In this document: one piece after another, positions 7,478-16,322 of the stretch
Layout of the letters: the number at the start of each line of letters is the position of its first letter
Numbering within the stretch: position 1 is the stretch's first letter
Source of the DNA: RYN-230 sp963782185
GTDB lineage: Bacteria; Actinomycetota; Actinomycetes; Streptosporangiales; Streptosporangiaceae
Assembly (NCBI GenBank): GCA_963782185.1
Contig: CAWAJB010000012.1
Location: forward strand, 50,765-114,764
Direction: 5' to 3'
DNA: 64,000 nucleotides
Made by a program: the position numbers and the translations under genes
The notes under the pieces: model-generated
Told to the model about the DNA's origin: nothing
The model's database searches: none
What the model saw: the letters and a program-made list of their open reading frames with translations, nothing else

Positions 7478-9217
7478 ATGGCAGCAGACCTGATCTTCAC
7501 CGGCGGGCGGATCTACACCGTGCTTCCCGACGGGCGCCGGATGGTGCCGGCCACGGCCGGCGGCGAGGCGGCCAGCACTGAGGACACCAGCAGCGGGGCC
7601 GGCGTCGGGATCGCGGACGGGCCGCCCGCAACCGCGGTGGCGGTGCAGGGGGCACGGATCGTCGCGGTCGGCACCGACGACGAGATCCGCGACCTGGCGG
7701 GCGGTCAGGCGGAGACCGTCCACCTGGGCGGCCGGGCCCTGCTGCCCGGCTTCCAGGACGCCCACGTGCACCCGGCCTTCGCCGGGATCACCATGCTGCG
7801 CTGCGACATGGACGGCGCGGAGGACCTGGCCGGGGCCCTGGACCGGATCAGGGCCTACGCCGCGGCCCAGCCGGACCGGGAGTGGGTCGACGGCAGCGGC
7901 TGGCGGATGGAGTGGTTTCCCGGCGGCACCCCGTCCCGGGAGCTGCTGGACAGCGTGGTCGCGGACCGGCCGGCTTACCTGACCAACCGGGACGGGCACG
8001 GCGCCTGGGTCAACTCCCGGGCGCTGGAGCTGGCCGGGCTGACCGCGGCCACGCCGGACCCCGGGGACGGGCGGATCGAGCGCCGCGGCGACGGTGAGCC
8101 GCAGGGCACCCTGCACGAGGGGGCGGCGCTGCTGGTGGGCCGCCTGGTGCCCGCCCCCAGCTTCACCGAGCAGGTCCGCGGGCTGCTGCTGGCCCAGCAG
8201 CACCTGCACTCGCTGGGCATCACCGCCTGGCAGGACGCGATCGTGGGGGAGTACCTCGGCCTTCCCGACCCGCTGCCGGCCTACCTGGCCGCGGGCCAGG
8301 ACGGCACGCTCACCGCCCGGGTGGCCGGCGCCTTGTGGTGGGACCGGGCCCGGGGCGGCGACCAGCTCGATGACCTGCTCGACCGGCGGCAGGCGGGCCA
8401 GGCGGGCCGGTTCCGTGCGGGCATGGTCAAGATCATGCAGGACGGGGTCGCAGAGAACTTCACGGCCGGGATGATCGACCCCTACCTCGACGCCTGCGGC
8501 TGCCAGACCGGCAACCGCGGGCTGTCCTACGTGGATCCCGCGGACCTGGCCGAGCAGGTGACCCGGCTGGACGCGGCAGGCTTCGGGGTGCACGTGCACG
8601 CCATCGGGGACCGGGCGGTGCGCGAGGCGCTGGACGGGTTCGAGGCGGCCAGGGCGGCCAACGTCGTCAGCCGGGGCCGGCACCACATCGCCCACCTCCA
8701 GGTGCTGCACCCCGACGACATCCCGCGCTTCGCGCAATTCGGCGTGACCGCGAACATGCAGGCGCTGTGGGCCGCGCACGAGCCGCAGATGGACGACCTG
8801 ACGATCCCGTTCCTCGGGCCGGAGCGGGCCGCCCGGCAGTACCCGTTCGGCGCCCTGCTGCGGGCTGGTGCCCGGCTGGCGGCGGGCAGCGACTGGCCGG
8901 TGAGCAGCGCCAACCCGCTGGAGGGGATCCACGTCGCGGTGAACCGGACCCTCCCCGCCGGGGCCGGGGAGCCGGAAGGAGAACCGCTGCTGCCCGGCCA
9001 GGCGCTCACGCTGGCGGAGGCCATGGCCGCCTACACCGCCGGGTCGGCATATGTGAACCAGCTCGACGAGACCGGCGCGATCGGGCCCGGGTACCTGGCC
9101 GACCTGGTGATCCTGGACCGCGATCCGTTCGCCGGGCCCCCGGAGGAGATCGCCGCGGCCACGGTCGCGCTCACCTACGTCGAGGGGGAGCGGGTGTACG
9201 CGGCACCGACTGCGTAA
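7478..9217 (+). CDS. Amidohydrolase, YtcJ-like (Amidohydro_3)
   Basis: A 579-residue metal-dependent hydrolase of the amidohydrolase superfamily, YtcJ branch. The first metal ligands are His96 and His98 in DAHVHP. Later come VHAIGDRAV, RHHIAHLQ and the AAGSDWPVSSANP strand carrying the catalytic Asp. The C-terminal segment returns to the small beta domain (LADLVILDRDPF). Residues ~22-50 are a Gly/Ala/Ser-rich insertion in the N-terminal beta domain. Members cleave amides or related C-N bonds on varied substrates, and nothing here fixes the substrate. The gene is followed closely by an aldo/keto reductase in the same direction. Confidence 0.88.
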   Translation: MAADLIFTGGRIYTVLPDGRRMVPATAGGEAASTEDTSSGAGVGIADGPPATAVAVQGARIVAVGTDDEIRDLAGGQAETVHLGGRALLPGFQDAHVHPAFAGITMLRCDMDGAEDLAGALDRIRAYAAAQPDREWVDGSGWRMEWFPGGTPSRELLDSVVADRPAYLTNRDGHGAWVNSRALELAGLTAATPDPGDGRIERRGDGEPQGTLHEGAALLVGRLVPAPSFTEQVRGLLLAQQHLHSLGITAWQDAIVGEYLGLPDPLPAYLAAGQDGTLTARVAGALWWDRARGGDQLDDLLDRRQAGQAGRFRAGMVKIMQDGVAENFTAGMIDPYLDACGCQTGNRGLSYVDPADLAEQVTRLDAAGFGVHVHAIGDRAVREALDGFEAARAANVVSRGRHHIAHLQVLHPDDIPRFAQFGVTANMQALWAAHEPQMDDLTIPFLGPERAARQYPFGALLRAGARLAAGSDWPVSSANPLEGIHVAVNRTLPAGAGEPEGEPLLPGQALTLAEAMAAYTAGSAYVNQLDETGAIGPGYLADLVILDRDPFAGPPEEIAAATVALTYVEGERVYAAPTA

Positions 9218-9256
9218 CGTGGCCTCGCGGACGCCGAGCCAGGAGGAGCAGGGGCA

Positions 9257-10243
9257 GTGCAGATGACCACGCTGGGCCGGGGCGGCCCGGAGGTATCCCG
9301 GCTCGGGCTCGGGCTCATGGGGATGTCGGGGATCTACGGCCCGGCCGACGAGCAGGAGAGCCTGGCCACCATCCGGGCCGCGCTGGACGCGGGGATCACC
9401 CTGCTGGACACCGGCGACTTCTACGGGATGGGCCATAACGAGATGCTGCTGTCCCGCGTCCTGCGGGAGGTCCCCAGGGACAGCGTGTTCGTCCAGGTGA
9501 AGTTCGGCGGGCAGCGGGACCCGTCCGGCCGGTTCATCGGGCACGACGCCAGCCCGGCCGGGGTCAAGAACTACCTGGCCTACTCGCTGACCCGGCTCGG
9601 CACCGACTACGTGGACCTGTACCAGCCCGCCCGGCTCGACCCGCACGTCCCGATCGAGGACACGGTCGGCGCGATCGCGGAGATGATAGAGGCCGGGTAC
9701 GTGCGGCACCTCGGCCTGTCGGAGGTGGGGCCGGAGACGATCCGCCGGGCCAGTGCCGTCTACCCCGTCCGTGCGCTGCAGATCGAGTACTCGCTGATGA
9801 GCCGGGGTATCGAGGCGGACATCCTGCCTACGGTCCGGGAACTGGGGATCGGCGTGACCGCGTACGGGATCCTGTCCCGCGGTTTGCTGAACCGGGACAC
9901 GGCCCGGCTCGCCGAGGGCGATCCCCGGGGCCGGTTCCCCCGGTTCCAGGGCGGCAACCTGGAGCGCAACCTCGAGTTGCTGGACGCGCTGGAGAAGATC
10001 GCGGGGCAGCGCGGGGTGAGCACCGCCCAGCTGGCCATCGCCTGGGCGGCGTCCCGCGGCGACGACATCATCCCGCTGGTCGGGACCAAGCGGCGGGACC
10101 GGCTGGCCGAGGCCCTGGCCGGGGCCGGCCTGCGGCTGGCCCCGCAGGAGCTGGCCGCGATCGAGGCCGCCGTCCCGGCCGGGCAGGTGGCCGGCACCCG
10201 GTACGACACCGCCCAGATGGGTGCCCTGGACAGCGAGCGCTAA
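9257..10243 (+). CDS. Aldo/keto reductase
   Basis: A 328-residue NADPH-type aldo/keto reductase with a TIM-barrel fold. The catalytic Asp and Tyr are in LLDTGDFYGMG and the Lys in VQVKFGG. The usual catalytic His is replaced in LYQPARLDP, a variant seen in one common bacterial subgroup. The C-terminal cofactor loop (IIPLVGTKRRDRL) is present. I prefer the GTG at 9257 over the ATG at 9263 because AGGAGGAG ends 8 bp before it. The stop codon overlaps the first unit of a tandem hairpin repeat. Confidence 0.88.
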   Translation: MQMTTLGRGGPEVSRLGLGLMGMSGIYGPADEQESLATIRAALDAGITLLDTGDFYGMGHNEMLLSRVLREVPRDSVFVQVKFGGQRDPSGRFIGHDASPAGVKNYLAYSLTRLGTDYVDLYQPARLDPHVPIEDTVGAIAEMIEAGYVRHLGLSEVGPETIRRASAVYPVRALQIEYSLMSRGIEADILPTVRELGIGVTAYGILSRGLLNRDTARLAEGDPRGRFPRFQGGNLERNLELLDALEKIAGQRGVSTAQLAIAWAASRGDDIIPLVGTKRRDRLAEALAGAGLRLAPQELAAIEAAVPAGQVAGTRYDTAQMGALDSER

Positions 10244-10365
10244 GGCCGGGCGCCGCAGCGCCCGGCCAGCTCAAGGCCGCGCGCCGCAGCGCCAGGCCAG
10301 CTCAAGGCCGCGCGCCGCAGCGCCAGGCCAGCTCAAGGCCGCGCGCCGCAGCGCCAGGCCAGCGA
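10242..10365. terminator. 31-bp tandem repeat of hairpins between convergent genes
   Basis: Four units of exactly 31 bp begin at 10242, 10273, 10304 and 10335. The first unit forms a perfect 10-bp stem (10244-10253 with 10258-10267) around the loop CGCA. In the other three the stem has two central mismatches. The array sits just after the aldo/keto reductase stop and faces the convergent HAAS-domain gene, so it probably acts as a bidirectional terminator. Confidence 0.72.
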
Positions 10366-10483
10366 ACACCGTATCCCCAACGGTCTGCCCGGCCTGCTCC
10401 GGCCGGGAGGACGCGGGACGCGCGGGGCGGGTCACGGGGAGCGGGGCGCCCGCCGGTGAGAGGTTCGTTGCGGGCAGTGAAGC

Positions 10484-11278
10484 TCAGCCCCGGGCCTGCC
10501 GCAAGATGCTGTGGTGCAGGTCCCGTGCGTAGCGGAAGGCCAGGACCAGGGCCACGATCGCGCCGCTGGCGTAGAAGCCGGCCCCGCCCGCGGTACCCGG
10601 CCCCGAGCGCATGCCCAGGACCGTGTCATCGACCGAGATCCCGGCCAGGACCAGCCCGGCCGCACCGAACAGCGTCATGGCGACCGTGGGCGTGAAGCTG
10701 TCCGGCAGCAGGTCGCGGGACCGCCGCCGGGCCAGGTGGTAGCAGGCCAGCGCGGCCAGGCCGATGACGCCCGCGGCCAGCCTGAGTGAGACCGCGTCGC
10801 TGCTGGTCTCCAGCACCGCGGCCTGCGCGCAGCTGTGCGCGTGGGTCCAGATGCTGAGCCAGTGGTGGCAGGCGGCCGCGGAGTACCGGACCGTGCCAGG
10901 GGTGCCCCCGACGAACCCCCGGCCGAACGCCACGTTCATCGCCCACGCGACCAGGCCGCTCACCCCGACCGCGACCAGGCCGATCGCGCCCAGCCGCCAG
11001 GTAGCCATGAACACGTCGCGCAGCACCGCGAGCGTGGGCAGCCGGCGAAGCCGCGCGTCGTGGGCGCGGACGACGGCCCGCACCGACCCGAAGCTGGACA
11101 CCGCGTGCTCCTGCGCCTCCCGCTCGCTGAGCCCGGCGGCCAGCCCGTCGGTGACCGATTCGCGCAGGTGGTCCTCGGCCTCGGCGAGCACCCGGCGGGC
11201 CTCGCGAGGACGGGTGCGCAGCGCGACGTAGAGCTGGTCCAGGTACTGCTCGACCAGGTCGCCGCCGGGGGCGCTCAT
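10484..11278 (-). CDS. HAAS-domain membrane protein, partner of PadR
   Basis: A 264-residue protein. The N-terminal ~80 residues form a soluble helical HAAS/permease-prefix domain (VEQYLDQLYVALRTRPREA, then LSEREAQEHAVSSFGS). About five hydrophobic segments of a DUF1700-like membrane region follow. The start is fixed by a 4-bp ATGA overlap with the PadR stop, so translation is coupled. Such pairs are common: PadR represses transcription and the HAAS protein is a membrane-associated partner, sometimes affecting envelope stress or shape. The molecular role here is unknown. Confidence 0.8.
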   Translation of the reverse strand: MSAPGGDLVEQYLDQLYVALRTRPREARRVLAEAEDHLRESVTDGLAAGLSEREAQEHAVSSFGSVRAVVRAHDARLRRLPTLAVLRDVFMATWRLGAIGLVAVGVSGLVAWAMNVAFGRGFVGGTPGTVRYSAAACHHWLSIWTHAHSCAQAAVLETSSDAVSLRLAAGVIGLAALACYHLARRRSRDLLPDSFTPTVAMTLFGAAGLVLAGISVDDTVLGMRSGPGTAGGAGFYASGAIVALVLAFRYARDLHHSILRQARG

Positions 11279-11598
11279 GCCGACCACCCCAGCACGGCCT
11301 GGACCCCGTGGGTGAAGTGGCGGTACTCGGTCCGCTCCGCGGCCAGCGCGGCCGCCCCCGGGGCGGTCAGGGCGTAGACCCGGCGCCGCCGGCCGTCGGC
11401 CCTGGCCCAGGAGCTGCTGAGCAGCCCGGCGTCCTCGAGCCGGTGCAGCGCGGGGTAGACCGTGCCTTCGGGCAGGTCGAACGTGTTCTCACTGCGGCGG
11501 CGCAGCTCGGAGATGACCGCGTAGCCGTGCGCCGGCCCGGCGGTGAGGACGGACAGCAGGAGCAGGTCCAGGTGTCCTCTGAGGCGTTCCCTGTTCAT
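11275..11598 (-). CDS. PadR family transcriptional repressor
   Basis: A 107-residue short-form PadR regulator with a winged helix (residues ~8-80). It has the family signatures LDLLLLSVL, AHGYAVISEL and EGTVYPALHRLEDAGLL. It heads a two-gene operon with the HAAS protein. There is no room for a Shine-Dalgarno sequence: the start codon directly abuts a perfect palindrome and promoter, indicating a leaderless, autorepressed mRNA. Confidence 0.9.
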   Translation of the reverse strand: MNRERLRGHLDLLLLSVLTAGPAHGYAVISELRRRSENTFDLPEGTVYPALHRLEDAGLLSSSWARADGRRRRVYALTAPGAAALAAERTEYRHFTHGVQAVLGWSA

Positions 11599-11635
11599 AC
11601 CTAGCGACCCTATGCCTAGGGTCGCTAGGTGTCAA
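11599..11635 (-). promoter_or_regulatory. PadR promoter-operator, probably leaderless
   Basis: Read on the minus strand, TTGACA (11635-11630), a 17-bp spacer and TAGGGT (11612-11607) are followed 8 bp later by the ATG at 11598, so transcription should begin at or next to the start codon. A perfect 14-bp inverted repeat (arms 11599-11612 and 11617-11630, 4-bp loop), with outer half-sites ACCTAG/CTAGGT, covers the spacer, the -10 and the start point. It is the expected PadR operator. Confidence 0.82.
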
Positions 11636-11648
11636 CGCGTCCCGGCGG

Positions 11649-12172
11649 CTATCCGCGGTACGCGCGGGCCAGCTCCCGGAGCCTGCCGTGCGCGCCCCGC
11701 ATCGGGTCGGCCGCGGGCAGGTACTGCTTGGGCATCTTGACCACGCTGGTGTAGTTGGGGTCGCACACGTTGGCCAGCGGTGCCTCGATGGCCTGGATGG
11801 CGAGCTGGTAGGCGTCCAGCTGATCCAGCCCGTAATCGGCGGCCAGCCACTGCACCAGGTCCAGCGCCGCGATCCGGAACGCGTCCTCCAGCGGCCGCGC
11901 CGAGCCCGCGCTCATGAGGTGCGCGTCGGACTCCAGCCGCGGCCAGGCGCACGGGCGGCCCTTGACCAGGTCCACCGCGAGCACCGTGTTCATCGCGCAC
12001 TCCACCGCGACCCCGCAGGTCTCGCCCTCGCCCTGGCGGGCGTGCCCGTCGCCGAGGGACAGCAGCGCGCCGTCGACGTTCACGCCCAGGTAGCACGTGA
12101 CGCCGGCGCGCATCTCCGGGGTATCCATGTTGCCGCCGAACGCGTCAGGGTGATCACCTGCGGGTCGGTCAT
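11649..12172 (-). pseudogene. Acetamidase/formamidase remnant with internal deletion
   Basis: The original start survives: an ATG at 12172 overlaps the permease stop (ATGA) and reads MTDPQVIT, then shifts frame and stops early. From about 12145 a second frame encodes the C-terminal ~165 residues of an FmdA/AmdA-type amidase (GGNMDTPEMRAG, LSLGDGHARQGEGE, NYTSVVKMPKQYLP). Family members have about 300 residues or more, so the N-terminal half is missing and the junction near 12148 is a deletion scar. Intact enzymes hydrolyse short amides to ammonia and an acid. The gene ends two bp upstream of the conserved PadR promoter block. Confidence 0.8.
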
Positions 12173-13647
12173 GTGTCGTACTCCTCCAGCGGGTCCAGGT
12201 GAACCAGGCCGACCTCGACCACCCGGCGCGGGTCATGCCGGTACAGGTAGACAAGGTAGATCACGCCCACGACCATCCAGCCGGCCACCCCGGGGCCCAT
12301 GTAGGAGTAGGGCGGGGACAGCGGGGCCACGAACGAGAACACCTTGATCCCCGCGGCGGTGAGCCAGGCCGGGACGAACGTCACGATGCCCAGCACCGGG
12401 ATGACCACGTGCAGCAGCGGGTTGACCCTCCGGCCGCCCCGGGTGAAGAAGCCGATGCAGGCCGCGTTCATCACGATGTAGATCGCGGCCAGCACGATGA
12501 CCAGGGCGGTGGCCACCATCACGAAGGCAGTGACCGGGTCGTAGCCCAGCCCGAGGCCCAGGGTCACCGCGACCGTGATCACGGAGCCGGTCACGATGGC
12601 GAGCGCCAGGCAGTGGTGCTTCGGGTGTATCTGGGCCAGGAAGCGCGGGAACGCGCCGATCCGGCCCATGGCGTAGGCGGTCCGGCTGGAGACGTTCACC
12701 CCCGCGTTGGCGTTGGCGATCGTGGAGTTCACGATGGCCAGGAACACGAAGAACCAGAACAGCCCGTACAGCGACCGGGCCATGCCCTCCCAGGACGCGG
12801 CGCCCGTGCCGGTGGTGAAGTTGACGAACTTCGCGGGCCCGTACGCGACGTCCACCGCGTAGGTGGTGAACACGTACAGGGCCCCGATCAGCAGGGTGGC
12901 CAGCAGCACCGCCCGCGGGATCGTCCGCCGCGGGTTCCTGGCCTCCTCGGCCAGCGGCGCGGCTCCCTCGAACCCGCCGAAGGCCAGGATCGTGTACACC
13001 GAGCCGCCGATGACCCCGGCGATGCCGCTGAAGCCGGGCGGGGTGTACTTCGTGGTGAACACGCTGAGGGTGTTGTGGCTGCCCGCGTGGACCACGAAGA
13101 ACACCGCGAGGACCAGGAATACCCCGATCTCGAACAGGCCGAGGACCGTGCCGAGCCGGGCCGAGGTGCGGATGCCGTAGAAGCCGGCGGCCAGCACGAT
13201 CACCGCCCCGGCCAGCGCCCACGGCTACCACAGGTTCGCCGGGTACCCGTGGAACTCGGCGCTGAGCGTCGCGGCGGTGGTGAAGCCGAGCTGGAGCAGG
13301 ACCAGCGGCGGGATCAGGAACCCGACCAGCACGTAGCCCCAGGCGACCAGGAATCCGATGGCCGGGTGCAGGCCACGGGCCGCGTACGTGGCCAGCGACC
13401 CGGCCGATGGCATCTCCCGGGCCAGCAGGCCGATGCTGACCGCGCAGAACAGGCAGGCCACCAGGGCGAAGATCACGGCGAGCGGGAGTGACCCGCCCGC
13501 GAACGCGACCCCGGCCGGGATCGAGGCGGCGATGGCCGCGCCGGGGGCCATGTCCGTGATGGTCTGGAACAGGACCTCGCGCAGGCCGATCGCGTCCCGC
13601 CGGAGGCCCGGCACCGAAGGGGCAGATTGCCGGACCGTCATGGCCAC
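12169..13647 (-). pseudogene. APC-family amino-acid/amide permease with amber stop
   Basis: A 493-codon APC-superfamily permease interrupted by one in-frame TAG at 13225-13227. The first 140 residues have the amphipathic start, LREVLFQTITDMAPGAAIA and about three membrane helices, up to NLW. After the stop the same frame continues PWALAGAVIVLAAGFYG and the remaining helices, including the GGFEGAAPLAEEARNPRRT motif, to residue 493. A single TGG-to-TAG change would explain it. The gene overlaps the acetamidase start by 4 bp, so the pair was an amide or amino-acid uptake and hydrolysis operon. An internal ATG near 13203 could still express a truncated carrier. Confidence 0.82.
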
Positions 13648-13727
13648 CTCTGCGGATCTTGGTGCAGATGCCGAGATGGTCTCATGGCGCGCCGCCGCCT
13701 GATAGGCCCAACGGTGCCCGGCCTGGC

Positions 13728-13797
13728 CGGCGGGCCTGGCGGGCCGGGCGGGTCAGGCGGGCCGGCCGGGTCAGGCGGGCGGGTCAGGCCGGGTCGC
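13728..13797. repeat. GC-rich degenerate repeat downstream of the FHA gene
   Basis: The 10-mer CGGGTCAGGC occurs at 13749, 13767 and 13780 within a run of GGCGGGCC-like words. The stretch separates the divergent permease promoter from the 3' end of the FHA gene and overlaps the last codons of the latter. Confidence 0.5.
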
Positions 13798-14413
13798 GGT
13801 GCCCGTTGGTGCTGAATGCCCCCGGGATGCCCTGCCGGGGCAGTGACACCTCGCCCGTCACGTCCGCGGCCAGCCGGACGCTGTCCCCGTCGACCAGGCG
13901 GACCTCGGTGCCGGGGAGCACCCGGTCCCCGTTGACGAAGGTCCCGTTGGTGGAGTGCTCGTCCCGGATCGTGGCCTGGCCGGTGTCGCTGACCGTCACC
14001 GTGGCGTGCCGGCGCGAGACGTTGTCGTAGCCGGCGAAGGCCGCGGCGACCAGGGACTCTTCCGGGTCCCGGCCGAGCACCAGCGAGGTGCCCGCGGGAA
14101 CTTCCACGTTGCCGGTGGGGAAGATGAGGCGCAGCACGACGGGCGAGATGATTCCCTTCCGGGGCGGCAGCGGCTCACGGCATACGGCGCAGAACACGGC
14201 CGCAGGCTCCCGGATGGCCGCGCCGCAGTGCGGGCAGGACGACCCGGCGGGCGGGGCCGCCGCTCCCTCACGTTTCGGGGACTCCTGCATGACGGTCGGC
14301 GAGGCGGGCTCGTCGGCCGTCTTGCGCCTGGGCAGGTTGGCGCCGCAGGTGAAGCAGATGAGGTCGTCCTGCTGAACCTCAGCGGCGCAGGCAGGACAGG
14401 TCAGGGTCGCCAT
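13784..14413 (-). CDS. Double zinc-ribbon FHA-domain protein
   Basis: A 209-residue protein starting at the ATG at 14413, preceded by GGAGGAC. Two zinc ribbons come first: CPACAAEV with CFTCG, then CPHCGAAI with CAVC. A C-terminal FHA domain (~100-195) has the phosphothreonine-binding signatures VLGRDPEE, NVSRRHATV and STNGTFVNG. It probably reads phosphothreonine marks made by Ser/Thr kinases in the cytosol. It is transcribed divergently from the acyl-CoA dehydrogenase. The last few residues fall within a GC-rich repeat and may be variable. Confidence 0.88.
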   Translation of the reverse strand: MATLTCPACAAEVQQDDLICFTCGANLPRRKTADEPASPTVMQESPKREGAAAPPAGSSCPHCGAAIREPAAVFCAVCREPLPPRKGIISPVVLRLIFPTGNVEVPAGTSLVLGRDPEESLVAAAFAGYDNVSRRHATVTVSDTGQATIRDEHSTNGTFVNGDRVLPGTEVRLVDGDSVRLAADVTGEVSLPRQGIPGAFSTNGHRDPA

Positions 14414-14548
14414 GTCGTCCTCCGGGACGGCGGCAGGGACGTGTTCACGTGAGCCTAACGTCCGCGGGACGGCGTGGGTGCCCGGCCACCCGGGCGCCGC
14501 CAGTAGCATCGCGGTCATCGGGCGTCACCGGCCGGTGAGGGGCACACC

Positions 14549-15739
14549 ATGATCAGTTATGAGCTCAGCGTTGAGCATGAGGAACTGCGCCAGACCGTCG
14601 CCGCGTTCGCCCGCGACGTGGTCCGGCCCGTGATCGGCGGCTTCTACGAGCGCGGCGAGTTCCCCTACGACCTGGTCGCCCGGATGGCCAAGCTCGGCCT
14701 GTTCGGGCTGCCATTCCCGGCGGAGTTCGGCGGCATGGACGGCGACCTGTTCACGCTCGGCCTGGCCCTGGAGGAACTGGCCAGGGTGGACTCCTCGGTG
14801 GCCATCACGCTGGAGGCCGCCGTGGCCCTGGGGGCCATGCCGATCTATAGGTTCGGCCGCGAGGACCAGCGCCGCCGCTGGCTGCCCGACCTGTGCTCCG
14901 GGGAGCGGCTGGCCGCGTTCGGCCTGACCGAGGCGGGAGGCGGATCGGACATCCCCGGCGGAATGCGGACCACCGCCCGGCTGGAGGAGGGCGGCGGGGG
15001 AGACAGCGCGGGCGAGGGTGGTGAGTGGGTGATCGACGGAACCAAGTCGTTCATCACCAACGCCGGGACCACGATCACCTCCCTGGTGACGGTGCTGGCC
15101 ATCACCGGGGGCGCCCCGGGCGGCCCGCGCGAGATCTCGTCCATCGTGGTGCCGGCCGGCACCCCCGGGCTGACCGTCGGCCAGGAGTACTCGAAGGCCG
15201 GCTGGTGCGCCTCGGACACCAGGGAACTGGCGTTCGCCTCCTGCCGGGTCCCCGCCGGCCATCTGCTCGGCGCCCGCGGCCGCGGTTACGCCCAGTTCCT
15301 GGAGATCCTGGATGAAGGGCGGATCGCGATCGCCGCGCTCGCGGTCGGCCTGGCCCAGGGCTGCGTGGATGAATGCCTGCGCTATACCGGCGAGCGGGCC
15401 GCTTTCGGCCACCGGCTCGGCCATTACCAGGCCATCCGGTTCAAGCTGGCCGACATGGAGGCCCGCACCCACAGCGCGCGGCTGGCCTGGTACGACGCGG
15501 CGGCCCGGCTGGTCGCAGGGCAGCCCGTCAAGCGGCAGGCGGCCATCGCCAAGCTCACCGCGTCCAACGCGGCGATGGATAACGCCCGGGAGGCCACCCA
15601 GATCTTCGGCGGCTACGGGTTCATGAACGAGTTCCCCGTCGCGCGCTTCTACCGTGACGCCAAGGTGCTGGAGATCGGGGAAGGCACTTCCGAAGTGCAG
15701 CGGATGATCATCGCCCGGGAACTGGGGGTCCCGGACTAG
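14549..15739 (+). CDS. Acyl-CoA dehydrogenase
   Basis: A 396-residue FAD flavoprotein that introduces the alpha-beta double bond into acyl-CoA. The substrate/FAD motif FGLTEAGGGSDIPGG lies at ~127-141, the C-terminal helical domain has FGHRLGHYQAIRFKLADM, and the ending YGFMNEFPVARFYRDAK with EIGEGTSEVQRMIIAREL is characteristic. A Gly/Glu-rich insert (about residues 148-162) sits in the middle beta domain. Catabolic use in fatty-acid or branched-chain acyl-CoA degradation is likely; chain-length preference cannot be read. GAGGGG lies 6 bp before the ATG. Confidence 0.92.
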   Translation: MISYELSVEHEELRQTVAAFARDVVRPVIGGFYERGEFPYDLVARMAKLGLFGLPFPAEFGGMDGDLFTLGLALEELARVDSSVAITLEAAVALGAMPIYRFGREDQRRRWLPDLCSGERLAAFGLTEAGGGSDIPGGMRTTARLEEGGGGDSAGEGGEWVIDGTKSFITNAGTTITSLVTVLAITGGAPGGPREISSIVVPAGTPGLTVGQEYSKAGWCASDTRELAFASCRVPAGHLLGARGRGYAQFLEILDEGRIAIAALAVGLAQGCVDECLRYTGERAAFGHRLGHYQAIRFKLADMEARTHSARLAWYDAAARLVAGQPVKRQAAIAKLTASNAAMDNAREATQIFGGYGFMNEFPVARFYRDAKVLEIGEGTSEVQRMIIARELGVPD

Positions 15740-16322
15740 GGCCTGCCGGGGCCGGGCGGGGAAGTTATAGCCGAAAGGCCGGCCGGGAAATGACCGTCTC
15801 GTGGCGGCCGGGCGCCGCGGCCGGGCATGAATCGCGAAACCTGGATCGCGCCGATCCCTGTTTCCGCCCGGAAATGGCCGGGCCGCCCCCGTGATGGGCG
15901 TGGCGCGGCCCGTCGCGGACGCACTGCGTCCGGCCGTGGGCAGGACGCAGTGCGGCCGGGCAGGGACCGGCCCGCGCCGGGCGGTCCGGCGGCGGGACGG
16001 GCTGCCTGCGCCGTCGCACGGGAGGTCACCAGCGGCGCCACAGGCGCTGGAAGGCCGTCTGGACGGCCACCACGGCATGAGCGTGTACCGTCCGTACCTG
16101 GGTACTCTTAGCGCTCGTCGTGCATACGTGGCTTAGTTAGTACAGAACGAGCCACGGCGCAAGCGCCGGAGAAGTACCCTACTGACGTCAGCCATCCGGC
16201 AAACATCACGCTAGAGCAGCGCTTTCCTGGCATAAGGTATTGATCACTGCCGATGGTGAGACGTTAGGGTTAGCCCTTGGCCGCGCCCGCGCGGGGCTCG
16301 CAGAATCGTCACCCGGGAAGAG
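15740..16322. other. 583-bp gene-free region before the conservon
   Basis: No credible gene is visible. The first half holds a 12-bp inverted repeat (listed separately). The second half (about 16090-16300) is clearly less GC-rich than its surroundings and includes several TA-rich words, so it should contain the conservon promoter. I could not assign -35 and -10 boxes with confidence. Confidence 0.5.
15920..15954. terminator. 12-bp inverted repeat, possible terminator
   Basis: CGCACTGCGTCC (15920-15931) and its exact complement (15943-15954) form a 12-bp stem with an 11-base loop, 180 bp after the acyl-CoA dehydrogenase stop. There is no T tract. It may be a rho-independent-like terminator or a protein site. 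Confidence 0.45.

Noticed and set aside
7331..9709. 792-codon minus-strand frame opposite the amidohydrolase
   Set aside because: A shadow: the translation is compositionally biased and the plus-strand gene has catalytic motifs.
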